A stretch of 64,000 nt of DNA. Source: Vandiemenella viatica. Its lineage: Eukaryota; Arthropoda; Insecta; Orthoptera; Morabidae. Below are positions 1-11,053 of this stretch, piece after piece (within the stretch, counting starts at the first letter, position 1; the number at the start of each line of letters is the position of its first letter). The notes under the pieces were generated by a model. It was not told the origin of the DNA. It ran no database searches and was given only the letters and a program-made list of their open reading frames with translations. The stretch covers positions 11,602,924 to 11,666,923 of the forward strand of contig JARYHS010008074.1 of assembly GCA_031002005.1 (NCBI GenBank), given 5' to 3'. Position numbers and translations under genes: made by a program.

Positions 1-1256
1 TGTGTCTCTATATTTCACTTTGTAGCCACAACTACCAAACACAGACCACTACAGTGGTTGCATATCGGTAGCTGTGGGGGTGTGGGAGATGTGGTGGTTG
101 GAAAGTGGTCAACCTAGGGCATTTTCATATCTCAACCAAACTGTTCTAAAAAAATCTCTGGATTCTTCTAGAATGTCCTTGAATGTACTAAAATATTTTA
201 AAATGTTCTAGAATATGACACGTTTTTCAGCTTTTTGAGCTATTAACAAATGTAAATAATTTATATGCAACACATACCGATTTTCACTGGTGGGTTGCTG
301 ATTTGGTAGCAAGAACATAGGCTTCCTATTCCAAAAGTATGTAAGGTCAGAGCAAAAAAAAAAAAACTTCAAAATTCGTGACAAACACAAATGAAATTAT
401 AGGCACCAGTTAGCATTAAAATATTTACTGAAGACCGTTTGTTAGTTATACATAGCAAGCTGTTGCATATCTTGTTAACTTTACATTCTTTTATATATAT
501 ATATATGGCTCAAAATCACCAAGGTGGCTAATTTCAAGTTTGGTTTTGTGATGAAAATATTTTTAAGCTATGAATATAAAAATGAGCCAATTTGTTACTA
601 AACATGTTTATAATCAATAGTTAAGCAGGGCAAGCACAGAACTAATTACTTTTTTATAATATCATTTTTAATGAGAGACATCCCCAAAATCGGTCATTTC
701 GGGAACATTTTTGTAAAGTCAATGAAGTATTAAAAAAAAAACTTAAACATATATTTTTGCATTGGACAATAGCTTAGGTACATAGATAATAATAATAAAT
801 AAAAAAAACATGTAAAATATTGCATACAAAATCGTTTTAAAACAAAATACCACCAGAAATATGAAAAAGTTACTATTTGTATGTGTAAAATTTTCCATAC
901 ATAAAAATATCAGCAATTGTCACAATAAAATCAACTTTAGGTACAGAGAACTAAACATTTTTTATGTAACTGTGATATATATATATATATATATATTTTT
1001 AATCTAAAATTGTCTGTTTTTCGTAATTCTAGTAACGTTCCCGGAAATGATCAGATGTTCACGGAATGACACATGTGTTTCCTGAATGACAATATAGCTA
1101 CAATATTGAAATAATAAACAACAATTAAATTAAAAAGCTATGCATATTTATTTATTTGACATAAGGCTTGTAGGTACTTTACATAGTCTTAATCAGTACC
1201 TACAGTAATACAATGAAATCTAAATCCTTTTTTGTAGCAAAAATGTTTCTTTACAG
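1..1256. other. AT-rich sequence without recognisable gene
   Basis: No coding frame here resembles a known protein. The stretch is strongly AT-rich with short homopolymers and two TA microsatellites (about 491-506 and 974-995). Confidence 0.6.
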
Positions 1257-1268
1257 ACTTAAGATTAA

Positions 1269-1753
1269 TTAAGAAATAGTTACAAAAAAATTTTTTTTTT
1301 CGAAAATATCAACATCAGTATCGAAGTAATAATACTCTTTATTCTGTTCTTTTTCGAACAATAGAGTAGGAATAATACTAATTATTTGCTCAAAGCTAAT
1401 GTATGACATATCATTAGTTTGTAGTTTGAATTTTCTGGCACTATTACACACAGATTTTAAAAAAGTTACTAGAATTTCCCCGTCATCTTTATCAACATAT
1501 GTCTGACAAGTAGCGACATATTTGAAACAGATATTGTTTTTTGAGTTGGTACTTTAATTAATAAAAATGTCCCAGGGGATATTAAATTTGGATGTAAAAT
1601 TTCTGTGCCTTGGCCGTAAGATGTACCAACTTTGTAAACACTATTGGACTGTTCCTCGCTCTGCTGACGAGCAGAAATTGCCATTAAATCTTCCTCGTCT
1701 GATGAAGATGAGTTATAAATAGTTTTATAACTGCTGTGTCCCTTTCGGAATGT
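1269..1753 (-). pseudogene. Decayed C-terminal coding remnant, probably transposon-derived
   Basis: Read on the minus strand, a frame is open from the gap edge through a segment with SPGTFLLIKVPTQK. It shifts by one base near 1540 and continues as a second open frame with KYVATCQTYVDKDDGEI, then SFEQIISIIPT and FDTDVDIFEK, ending in a stop near 1269. The pattern of a PGTF-(L/V)KxP strand, an acidic stretch, an IIxxxP motif and a final (D/E)IFEK resembles tails I associate with insect Tigger/pogo-like transposase-related proteins; that family assignment is from memory. The upstream part, with any catalytic domain, would lie in or beyond the scaffold gap. The frameshift means it is not functional as read. 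Confidence 0.4.
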
Positions 1754-2753
1754 NNNNNNNNNNNNNNNNNNNNNNNNNNNNNNNNNNNNNNNNNNNNNNN
1801 NNNNNNNNNNNNNNNNNNNNNNNNNNNNNNNNNNNNNNNNNNNNNNNNNNNNNNNNNNNNNNNNNNNNNNNNNNNNNNNNNNNNNNNNNNNNNNNNNNNN
1901 NNNNNNNNNNNNNNNNNNNNNNNNNNNNNNNNNNNNNNNNNNNNNNNNNNNNNNNNNNNNNNNNNNNNNNNNNNNNNNNNNNNNNNNNNNNNNNNNNNNN
2001 NNNNNNNNNNNNNNNNNNNNNNNNNNNNNNNNNNNNNNNNNNNNNNNNNNNNNNNNNNNNNNNNNNNNNNNNNNNNNNNNNNNNNNNNNNNNNNNNNNNN
2101 NNNNNNNNNNNNNNNNNNNNNNNNNNNNNNNNNNNNNNNNNNNNNNNNNNNNNNNNNNNNNNNNNNNNNNNNNNNNNNNNNNNNNNNNNNNNNNNNNNNN
2201 NNNNNNNNNNNNNNNNNNNNNNNNNNNNNNNNNNNNNNNNNNNNNNNNNNNNNNNNNNNNNNNNNNNNNNNNNNNNNNNNNNNNNNNNNNNNNNNNNNNN
2301 NNNNNNNNNNNNNNNNNNNNNNNNNNNNNNNNNNNNNNNNNNNNNNNNNNNNNNNNNNNNNNNNNNNNNNNNNNNNNNNNNNNNNNNNNNNNNNNNNNNN
2401 NNNNNNNNNNNNNNNNNNNNNNNNNNNNNNNNNNNNNNNNNNNNNNNNNNNNNNNNNNNNNNNNNNNNNNNNNNNNNNNNNNNNNNNNNNNNNNNNNNNN
2501 NNNNNNNNNNNNNNNNNNNNNNNNNNNNNNNNNNNNNNNNNNNNNNNNNNNNNNNNNNNNNNNNNNNNNNNNNNNNNNNNNNNNNNNNNNNNNNNNNNNN
2601 NNNNNNNNNNNNNNNNNNNNNNNNNNNNNNNNNNNNNNNNNNNNNNNNNNNNNNNNNNNNNNNNNNNNNNNNNNNNNNNNNNNNNNNNNNNNNNNNNNNN
2701 NNNNNNNNNNNNNNNNNNNNNNNNNNNNNNNNNNNNNNNNNNNNNNNNNNNNN
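1754..2753. other. Assembly gap (1000 N)
   Basis: Exactly 1000 consecutive N. The round number suggests a placeholder of unknown true length rather than a measured gap. Long frames reading through the N are artefacts. Confidence 0.99.
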
Positions 2754-3040
2754 CTCGAAAATAACTTCGGTTTTTATATATCAGGACTAGGTTTTTTTAC
2801 TGCAATCATCCCCATTTGACTGTATTACATTGTAATACATATTCTCAACACTGTACATGGGCTGATATTTGTCAGTCTGTTTCTTTTTTAAAATTATTCG
2901 TTTAAGCGGTACATAATATTAAGTGACAAACTGTCTGTAAACCCTAAACAAAACACAAACATATATTCAAAAATGAAAATGCAAAGATTTCGCCTGAAAA
3001 TTGAAGGAATAAATTAACGCTTCTTTGCCCACCATAAATG

Positions 3041-3545
3041 TTGAGCAACAAGATTATCACCTTTTAAACAGCAGCAATAATCTGCCATCACCACAGTATC
3101 CCTTGCTACCGAGTTTCCATCTCTTTGATGTCCTAATGGAATCGATCGCCTTGTTCGTTGCTGACTTTCGTTTCAGGAATTTTTATTTTCAAGACGACCA
3201 AAAATAAAATGCATTTTCATGCTTATATACACTTCAATATCACGAAAATTTGATACGATGTTGATATGATCCCTGTAGTTTTCATTTTTGTGTTGCCAAA
3301 GGAAGTTTTGTACTACTTCCACAAAGGTTCGCCAAGCTAATTCTTCATTATCGTGCATCGTTTCCACGAGATTTGTGTCCTTTATGAGCTTATGGAACAT
3401 TGATCCATCAAAAATCCTTGCTTGGATTTTCAAATGTCTTGTCTGGAAAAAAAGAACTGCAGATATTTTTGAAGCACTCCCAGTGTTTGTCCAAAGCTTT
3501 GACAAATTGTTTTATCAGTACGAGTTTGATATGTAAAGATGAGAA
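3041..3545 (-). pseudogene. Remnant of an uncharacterised, dispersed arthropod protein family
   Basis: On the minus strand, frame pieces read in order QFVKALDKHWECFKNIC, FHKLIKDTNLVETMHDNEE, WRTFVEVVQNFLWQHKNENY, then MHFIFGRLEN, and after a frame change VSNEQGDRF followed by an in-frame stop and DIKEMETR. I recognise the order KQFVKALDK / NExxAWxxFVxVVxNFLG / NYxxxVxxxLxNFxxLxxxMSIKVHFLFSHL / VSxEQGERFHQDI as a family of uncharacterised proteins present in many copies in arthropods and cnidarians, probably carried by mobile DNA. At least two frameshifts and two stops are visible, so this is dead. About 160 codons of a longer protein remain. Confidence 0.6.
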
Positions 3546-3676
3546 GATCATTTTTTTCTCGCGCAGCTAGAGGTTCTTCTAATATACTGGAAGCTCTACA
3601 AGGATCCATGGCTATTCGAGGGGCCAGTCTTTCTTATCATAGTGACTATCACGGTCTCTACTATCCCACATGTGTG

Positions 3677-4021
3677 GCTTGAAGATCTCACGGGCATGCG
3701 ACCGGATCAATTTGTCATTGTTCATCACTATGTAAACGGGTGGACACCTGGACGCCTGGACGCATTGAATACATCACAATCCCGTTCCTGTGATCAGTAA
3801 CGTAATGCATGTGCAGAGGCGAGCAGTAGATAACGGGAAGGCCGCCATGCTTGAGGAGCGGGTTTTGGGGGATCCCCCGATAAAAAAAAGTCCGCCCCCC
3901 CCCCGTCCCCCCCCCCGCCGGTCAGCAAACGCAACCTGAAGATGTTGGCACGTTACGCCGTCGAAAATTCGTTGAACAACGACCAATTGATCTGGCCGCA
4001 TACCCAAGAGATCTTCAAGCA
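3677..4021. repeat. Inverted repeat with C-rich centre
   Basis: Positions 3677-3725 and the reverse complement of 3974-4021 match over about 48 bases (roughly 85%), sharing GCTTGAAGATCTC and GATCAATT. Both arms translate similarly, as LEDLTGMRPDQFVIV on plus and LLEDLLGMRPDQLVVV on minus, so this looks like two copies of one coding piece in opposite orientation. The middle holds long C runs (3893-3916). The protein is not one I recognise. Confidence 0.6.
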
Positions 4022-4455
4022 GCAGATTCGCCAGTAAAACCTACGATTACATGAAGTATGTGTATTTGGTATTATCCGATTGCTGTCTTAAGTGAAAATT
4101 CTCCAACTGTTATTCGATGAAACAGCAGTGGGGAGGAACAGAGGGTATATTATTGATGCAATTAAAGATCGCCCTGCATGATTTCTACGTCCATGTGTTA
4201 TTTGATGGAATTGCAATTTTTATGTATAGTTATTGGTAGCAAAATACGATTATGCCGGTGTGCCTATCAAAATATGGTCGAAAGTATTTTTAATTAATTT
4301 TTAAAAAATTTCGTTCATTTCTTTTTTAAATAAATTATTATTTATTTGAAAGAGAGAATATAACAAGTTTGGTTTGCCTGTGTAAAAGTGGCCGCGAGTG
4401 GGGATTGCCAGCTGTTAAAGTCAGACAGACTGTGTGGAGCGCTAAATCTCTCTAT
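4022..4455. other. Unassigned sequence left of hAT element
   Basis: No coding or repeat signal recognised; the flank provides the 8-bp target GTAGGAAC at 4456-4463. Confidence 0.5.
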
Positions 4456-4709
4456 GTAGGAACTAGTGTTGCAAATTGAAAAAAAAAAGTTTTTTTTCAG
4501 ATTTGTGAAAAAAAACACGGAAAAAAACTTGGCACCCATGGTTTTTTTTTCTAAATTTGGTTTTTTTTCTTTCAGAAAACAATATATTTGATAAATTATA
4601 GTTTTATTTAAGGAACTTACATTTTACAAGTGTGTTCTAAATCTTACTGAATCATATAATGTCTTACATAATGATTCATAAATGTATCTATATAGGTAAC
4701 ATAATTTTT

Positions 4710-5446
4710 TCAGTCGTCTATGTCAGTACCACATTCACTAGTATCCAGGGGCGTAGCTACTATGGGGCTAGGCGGTGCAGTGCACCGAGGCCCCTACGCT
4801 CAGTGGGCGCCCAAGCATTCCTCATCAGGGGGCCCCCGAGTGCACCTCTGGGGGACCCCCAAGTGCAGTTCAGAGGGTCCACGGTCCTTCATGCCAAACC
4901 AGCGACCTTTTTTTTACCCCTACCGTCGCCTAAGGGGGCCCCTGAGACGTAGGGAGCCCCTCACTAAGGGCCCTCACTGCTCAGGGGGTCCCCCAACCAC
5001 TGCTCAGGAGCCCCCAAGCACAACTCAGGGGGCCCCTACCAGTAACACAAAGCAAAAAAAAAAGTTGCCCATCTGGCCTGAGGGCCCAAAATAATTTTTT
5101 GCACCGGGGCCCTTGTTGGCTTAGCTACGCCACTGCTAGTATCAGCACTACCAACACTAGTTCGGTCGGTGTTGGACTTTTCTGTTTCTTCTTCTGTCTC
5201 CTCTAGATCCATAACTTAAGAAGTAGTTACATTTTCTTTTACTGGTTGCTCTTGTATTGTACGCAAAAGATTTTGGGAATGCAATTTTAAATTGTGAGGA
5301 AAGTACACACTGTGCATAAAGACTACACCGATAGTTCTGTATTACGGTCTTTTAAGTTTGAATTTAAATCTATTATCATACAAAATAGGAGCTTTACTTC
5401 TTTTCAATCGTTGGTTTACACCAACGGTTGCAAGGAAACGATTCAT
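4710..5446 (-). pseudogene. Decayed ORF tail inside hAT copy 1
   Basis: Leaving out the nested MITE and one copy of its target duplication, the minus strand gives 113 codons that start MNRFLATVGVNQRLK and end in an acidic tail (EETEEETEKS, then DTSECGTDIDD and a stop). Two in-frame stops, after a KRP motif and before a VMDLEE segment, break it. The same tail is in copy 2 at 40802-41135, so it belongs to the element and is probably the C-terminus of its lost transposase. No catalytic domain remains, so function is inferred only from location. Confidence 0.5.
4746..5135 (+). mobile_element. hAT MITE, CAGGGGCGTAGC family, nested in hAT copy 1
   Basis: The element begins CAGGGGCGTAGCTA and ends TTAGCTACGCCACTG, forming inverted termini. 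It is flanked by the exact 8-bp repeat CTAGTATC (4738-4745 and 5136-5143). The paralogous element at 39910-41376 shows the unoccupied site with a single CTAGTATC, which confirms the borders. The 390-bp interior is GC-rich, with repeated GGGGGCCCC-like blocks and no coding. A relative is at 54643-55049. Confidence 0.92.
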
Positions 5447-5959
5447 AATTACTGACAATTTAATGAGTCAGTACCACTATACTCTAAGAGTTTAACAAGT
5501 ATACGAATATAAGGAAAGCACAATAAGTAATAAAAAGAGGCAAAAAACTATAGATAAATTTTAAATTACTATTTTTTAAAAAAGATCCGTAGGTCTACAG
5601 ATAAATTCGTAGGTCTGGCAGCACTCATTCAAATAGCGAGTATCAATCCAAACAACGGGGAACGGGGATTCCTTCTCGCACAACATAGCCTCTTCGGGAA
5701 ATCCCCATTCATAAAAGAATATTTCAGCCAATATTGCCAATATTTTTGTAATTTTTTTTCTACTGAACAAAAAAATGTAGTAGATTTAAAAAGTAATATA
5801 AGTACTTAGAATAAACTCTAAAACAGTCATATTAACCGAAAAAAAACGTGTCCCCCAAAAAAACGTTTTTTTTTTTCATAGTTTTTTTTCATAGTTTTTT
5901 TTCATGTTTTTTTTTCAAGCCAGAAAAAAAACGTTTTTTTTTACAACACTAGTAGGAAC

Positions 5960-7011
5960 CCAAGCTTTTTAAATTATTTACATGTCTCTTTTTGAAATTT
6001 ATTGAAATTTTTTGTAGGAGAGGAGGCCAGTAAAAAACGCCGACGGAGAGTGTCGTGTTTGTTGGATTGCAGTGCAGTCAAATCCTCGAATTAAAGTGTA
6101 AGACTCGGTGGCATAGGAAATTTTCTACTAATTATTACTTTGTACGTCAACGAGGAGTCTAACAAATATTGGCATCTGAAAGGGTTGTAACAATTAAAAT
6201 TAGAATAAGGTGACAAATCAACGCAGTACGTAGGTAGATACATAATAATCTTAAAAAACATATGGACTGAGAGTGAGTGGGAGAGCTTCGTATAGTGACG
6301 GTTTAAATGCGGCGTCTGTTGTACATTACTACGAATAATGAATTGCAGACATGTAGCGAAATTAAACACCACGCGTGCCATATTTTCATTTAGAATTGAA
6401 AGAAACACATGGACTGTCACTCATACGCATACCCTTATAAACATCATTCTCTTTGACTAGCTCCAATATGTGGTTGTTACATAGCTTAAACTCTAGATCT
6501 GATACGTCAAACTTGGAATCAAGGGACAACATTCGTATAGAAATGGTGTTTATTTCACCAAATCGTCGTTGCCCAGTGTTATCTCAATCTATGTGAAAAA
6601 TAAATATTCGCTTTGCAGCACAGTAACATTCATCTACTGAAGAATTATTTGCGTTCCAACATCAATTTTAGTGAAAAAATTACAAAAGGAACGATGTTGT
6701 CCGTAAACCGTAAAAGGAACTAGTTCCTTGGATTCTAATCGTATATGTGTAAACCAATGTGTATATATTCAACCCAAACTTACAAAACTATGGCCATGTA
6801 AGGTTATCTGGTCCAAGACACGTCTTCCTCCCAACTCGTGACAAAACGAGATAGAAACTTAGCGTGGCATGTTCCCTCGTGTTGCTGAACCAAAATATAT
6901 TGTAACAATATTACTGATGCTTGGTTGGAAATATTATGTTAAACGCCATCACAAAATATGTAAATGCATGTGAATAATTGTAAAGTATCTTTTTAATATT
7001 GTTGAGAATGA
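5960..7011. other. Unassigned; one possible exon-like segment
   Basis: Mostly no signal. At about 6008-6091 a pyrimidine-rich TTTTTTGTAG precedes a short open frame with EEASKKRRRRVSC and a later TAA, which could be a last exon with a basic cluster, but nothing supports it beyond that. Confidence 0.3.
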
Positions 7012-8522
7012 GTGATAGTTTTAGTTATTTTAAAAGAACATGAGAGTCTATCTGAGGATATCATGAAGGAACTAAGAAAGTTGAAAAAACATAAAGGGGT
7101 TGGTGTAGATAATATTACTACAGATGTCTTAAAAATAGCAGGATGTGACGTTGTACCTTATCTTGAAATATTATTTAAATTGAGTCTTGATACTTGCTGC
7201 TTACCAGAGGATTGGAAAAGTGCGATAGTAGTGCCGGTACATAAAGGACGGGTAAGAAATATAGTCGAAAATTATAGGCCAATTAGCAGTGGTAGGTAAA
7301 TTAATGGAGAGATTGATATGTAACCACATCAAAAATATATGTGAGGAGGGAAGTGATTTTCAAGTAGGCAACATAGCTTTAGGCAAAGATATTCATGTGA
7401 ATCTCGGTGGGATATATGCAAGATATTTCGGATGAAATGAACAAGGGAGGGGTCAAATTGATAGTGTAGCAATAGATATTTCAAAGGCTTTAGACAGAGT
7501 GAGCCATAAAAAGGTAGTAAATAAGGTAAAATCTATTGGAGTGGATCTGAAAGTGATTTGCTGGATAAAAGAATTTTTGAAAGTTAGAAAACAGAAAGTT
7601 AGGGTAGGAAATGCGGTATCAAAAGAAGTGTAAGTAAAAATGAGAGTGCCACAGGGTAGCGTATTGGGACCATTGTTATTTATTATTCTAATTAATAGTT
7701 GTGTTGATTGTTTACTATCAGAAATTAGATTGTTTGCAGATGATATAATGCTATATAAAAGGATCAAAACGGTTGAGGATTATAAACAGTTGCAGGGTGA
7801 TCTGGACAGAATATCTAGTTGGGTTGGTAAACATGGTATGAAGATAGATGCAAAGAAGACTCAGCTTATTAGATACACAAATAAAAACAAAAGGTTTATT
7901 ATGATTATAAGGTGGAGAAAGAATTGCTTGTTGAAGACTTGAAATGTAAATATCTTGGCATTACATTTGATAACATGCTTAACAGGTAGTAGGAAAAGAT
8001 TTCAAAATTCTGCATTTGTTGGAGAGGGTGATGAGGGTATGTATGAGAGAAGTAAAGGAATTGTGTTACAAAACTTTGGTCAGACCATTGCTTGAATATG
8101 GTAGGGTAGTATGGGACCCACATTTTGGGTATCAAATACAGGAGTTGGAGAAGGTGCAAAGAAGGGCTGCTAAATTTGTTTCTGGAAATTATCGCAGAAC
8201 GCAATCAGTAACAGTTATGATAAAAGAGCTGAAATGGGACTCATTGGAAGACAGAAGGAGGGTGAAGAGGGTCATGGAAGTGCACAAGGCGTATATTGGT
8301 GATGAGGCATGGAAAGATATTGGAGTAAGAATTAAAAGTAATGAATGGAAGGGAAAAGATGACAATGACCACAAGCTGGCACTCGATTTCAGGCACAAGG
8401 GTGTGGGAAGATTCTCTTTTTTAGGTAAGGGTGTCAGGGATTCGAATAAGTTACCGAGAGAAATGATGAATAAATTATCAAAAACGTTGAAAGAATTTAA
8501 TGTTAAAATTTGTAAAGGGTAA
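7012..8522 (+). pseudogene. Non-LTR retrotransposon reverse transcriptase, CR1/Jockey-like, decayed
   Basis: Frame pieces in order cover a reverse transcriptase: KKHKGVGVDNITTDVLK with LPEDWKSAIVVPVHKG and NYRPIS (fingers, 7080-7290), AIDISKALDRVSHKKV (about 7470-7510, first catalytic block with D), VPQGSVLGPLLF (7646-7681), LFADDIMLY (about 7730-7756, second catalytic block, FADD intact) and CKYLGITFDNML. The C-terminal segment 8016-8522 carries LVRPLLEYGRVVWDPH, KVQRRAAKFVSGNYRRT and WDSLEDRRR, typical of the CR1/Jockey superclade. Several frameshifts and stops (near 7295, 7630, 7942) make it inactive. No endonuclease domain is seen upstream, so the copy is 5' truncated. It ends in a stop at 8522 with a short 3' UTR. 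Confidence 0.85.
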
Positions 8523-8589
8523 ATGTAGGTGGATGCACAAAAGGGGGAAGATGAATGTTTAAGGAAATTGCCACCGGAGCACACGCTCC

Positions 8590-9440
8590 ATTGCAATTTA
8601 ATTTAACCTTCATAAACAATTAACGCATATAATAAAACTGAAACCGGAGAAATTTTTTTCCCCTACAGAGAAGGAATCAACTTTTTATTTTAAGTTTATT
8701 GTTTATGTTTGATGGTATGGATTTACGGAGAAAACTACTGTTCGGATTATAATGCGGTTTCGATTAATATACAGCCCGCAGCACCATGAGGTAGGATTGT
8801 TTTGATGTGACGGCAGAAAGTGAAGCAATTGAAGTAGAACGTGACCTGAAATTTGTATCCATTTAAAGGTTACCTGTAGAAGTCGTGATATTTGTCGTGA
8901 TTTCAACACCGTAAGTTAGTGCCACACTAGGCCGACACTGGTCCGCACCGCACCGACAATCGGGCGAGTGACGGCTTGCCCCTCTCACGTTTACCTCGAT
9001 GGACGGATTCCTACTCAGTCTTCAGTTTCCTTTAACGTATACACTTGGTTGTTTCAAGGAATTAACGTTGAAAATTTTCCGTAAAAAAGAGTTGGGGATC
9101 GCAGTTAGTGTTACCACCCGTACTTTATTATAAAGCACTGTATTTTTCGTAGGCGTACTTTATGGTCTAAGAAAGTAATAAAGTACGTTATAATACTTTT
9201 TTTTAACCTAACTTGCTATATAACCTCACTGGTAGATTTCTTATGTACAAAAATAGTATCACAAGTTGTCTTAGCAAATCATCATCACATTGTACTGGTG
9301 TGAAAGATTCTCGCGTCTCTCAACGTAATTCCAATGAAATTTCAAGCGTCATTCACTTCATACTTGACGAGTTTGTTTCGTCTGAGGTTCCTATCGATTC
9401 ACTCGATATGTTTTGTTGTTAAGAATGAGATGAGTATACA
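8590..9440. other. Unassigned sequence between LINE and Helitron
   Basis: No protein similarity recognised. The base immediately left of the Helitron is A, as expected for insertion between A and T. Confidence 0.5.
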
Positions 9441-9659
9441 TCTTTATATATATAAAAATCTCGTGTCACGATGTTCGTCCGGGATGAACTCCCAAACTAC
9501 ATAACCGATTTAGACGAAATTTGGCTTAATGTGTGTGATTTAGTCCAACTTAAAAGATAGGATAGTTTTTATCTGGATTATAGACCTCAATATTTATTAT
9601 TTGCGAAATAAATGTTAATTAAATGTTTCTCACAGGACAATGGTTTGTAAATATTTGTA

Positions 9660-9965
9660 AGCCACAAAGGCTAAGCGGTCTGCTGGCTAAGTGGTTAGAG
9701 CGTCTGACTGGAAATGGAAAGATCCCCGGTTCGAGTCCCTGTCTCGGCGAGGATTTTTATGGACACTTAACCCGGCATTAACCCCCGGCGCAGCATGCTG
9801 TATGAGGTGAAATACGCCAGGACCGTACTGTGGTTCGGATTCGACGTTAAAATATAGGTCCCCTGTACCAGGCAGGATGGGCGGGCTAGATAAAGGCGGC
9901 TACGACAGGGGCAGAATGCCCAGCCAGTAGAAACCAGGTCATTACGACCACACGTTATTATTATT
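9660..9965 (+). mobile_element. tRNA-derived SINE, TTA-tailed, inside the Helitron
   Basis: A tRNA-like head has an A-box TGGCTAAGTGGTTAGAGC and a B-box GGTTCGAGTCC (9728-9738), followed by an unrelated GC-rich body and a short (TTA)n tail near 9953-9965. The anticodon arm does not fold like a proper tRNA, so I treat it as a SINE. I could not see a convincing target duplication. Confidence 0.7.
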
Positions 9966-11053
9966 ATAGTTCCATAAGTTTCTAACAGATGGCGATGTGT
10001 TAACTTATCTATACAACACTTGGTTAGTTAGGTTGGGTAATCATCCAGTAGATCACGTTCTGTTTCAATTTATTTATGCTACAGTTTATTCCTAACAGAT
10101 GGCGGTGTGTTAATTTATCGAACCATTCAGTAGATGGCGTTGTATTTCGATTTATTTATGCTAGGTCTATTCCACGCCATACGTGTGAGTATCTTCAATT
10201 TTAATTGTGCTGTGTATTGTGTTATAATTATACTGTATTGTTGTTCATCGTTTGTGTGTCTTTATACCTAACGACAAAGTAATTGCACACATGAATATAA
10301 CATTGAAGAAAACGTTATGATAAATTCGAATCGTGTAAGCATTTCTCGCTAACTTATCATTTTTCTTCTTCTTTTTGTTATGGTCAGCTAGACTCCACGT
10401 GTCAATTTCAATTCCTTTCCTGTTGTTTTTTCTTTCTTCCTCCCCAGTACTCCTTCATTATTGCACTCCTCTCTACCTCTGAATCCTGCCATATTCAAAG
10501 TCTGCTATCGAAAATTTTTTCTTTCCGTACGGTTCACTGGTATTATTTCGTTTCAGATCTTTCTAAACATCTTGAAAGCCTGGTGTTATCCATGCTATAA
10601 ATGTATCAAAAAAATATCATTCTTCTTTTTCTGTTATTTTTTTCAATGTTAATTTATATTTCCTCATTAGTTCTTAACTTCCATTTTACTGTATTTTTCA
10701 ATGGACCCAAATATTCCGGTTTCACCACTGTATTATAGTGTCTTATTTTAAGGCTTTCAGAAAGGCACTTTTTGTTGTAATTCAAATATTTTTCAGTGAA
10801 ATGTCGCCAAAGAATCTAACCTCGACAATGCGTGTAGCAGAGAGGCAAGACGCATGACTGTGCCGTGGATATGTACGCCAAGGTTGAAAACAAGCATTTG
10901 CGTTTTATTCGATACAACCAGGTTGAATTACGATCGGAGGAATACATCCTCTTACGAGATACTGTTATCGGCAATATTTAAGAAAATTTAAACGCCAATG
11001 ATATCGGTAATGCATTTATTTTACCTTCAAGCTACATCGGCAGTTCACGGAAC

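Larger units (their letters stand above)
4464..5951 (-). mobile_element. hAT-like DNA element, copy 1 (TAGTGTTG ends)
   Basis: Both ends are bounded by the 8-bp direct repeat GTAGGAAC (4456-4463 and 5952-5959). The termini TAGTGTTGCAAA and, reversed, TAGTGTTGTAAA are inverted. An 8-bp duplication with short inverted termini is typical of the hAT superfamily. Next to both ends are arrays of A8 and T8 runs separated by CA or CATAG-like spacers (about 4478-4570 and 5838-5945), an unusual subterminal pattern. The element contains the tail of a decayed reading frame on the minus strand and a nested MITE at 4746-5135. A second copy in the opposite orientation lies at 39910-41376. Confidence 0.85.

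Noticed and set aside
1736..2790. Two long plus-strand open frames of about 340 codons
   Set aside because: They consist almost wholly of N from the scaffold gap.
4746..5135. Plus-strand open frames rich in Pro, Gly and Arg (4659-5094)
   Set aside because: They are the translation of GC-rich MITE repeats and cross its border.
6008..6091. Last exon of a host gene with a basic cluster
   Set aside because: Only a pyrimidine tract with AG and 25 codons support it; no partner exon seen.
9675..9745. Possible tRNA gene
   Set aside because: A- and B-boxes are present, but the anticodon arm does not pair properly and a long SINE body follows.
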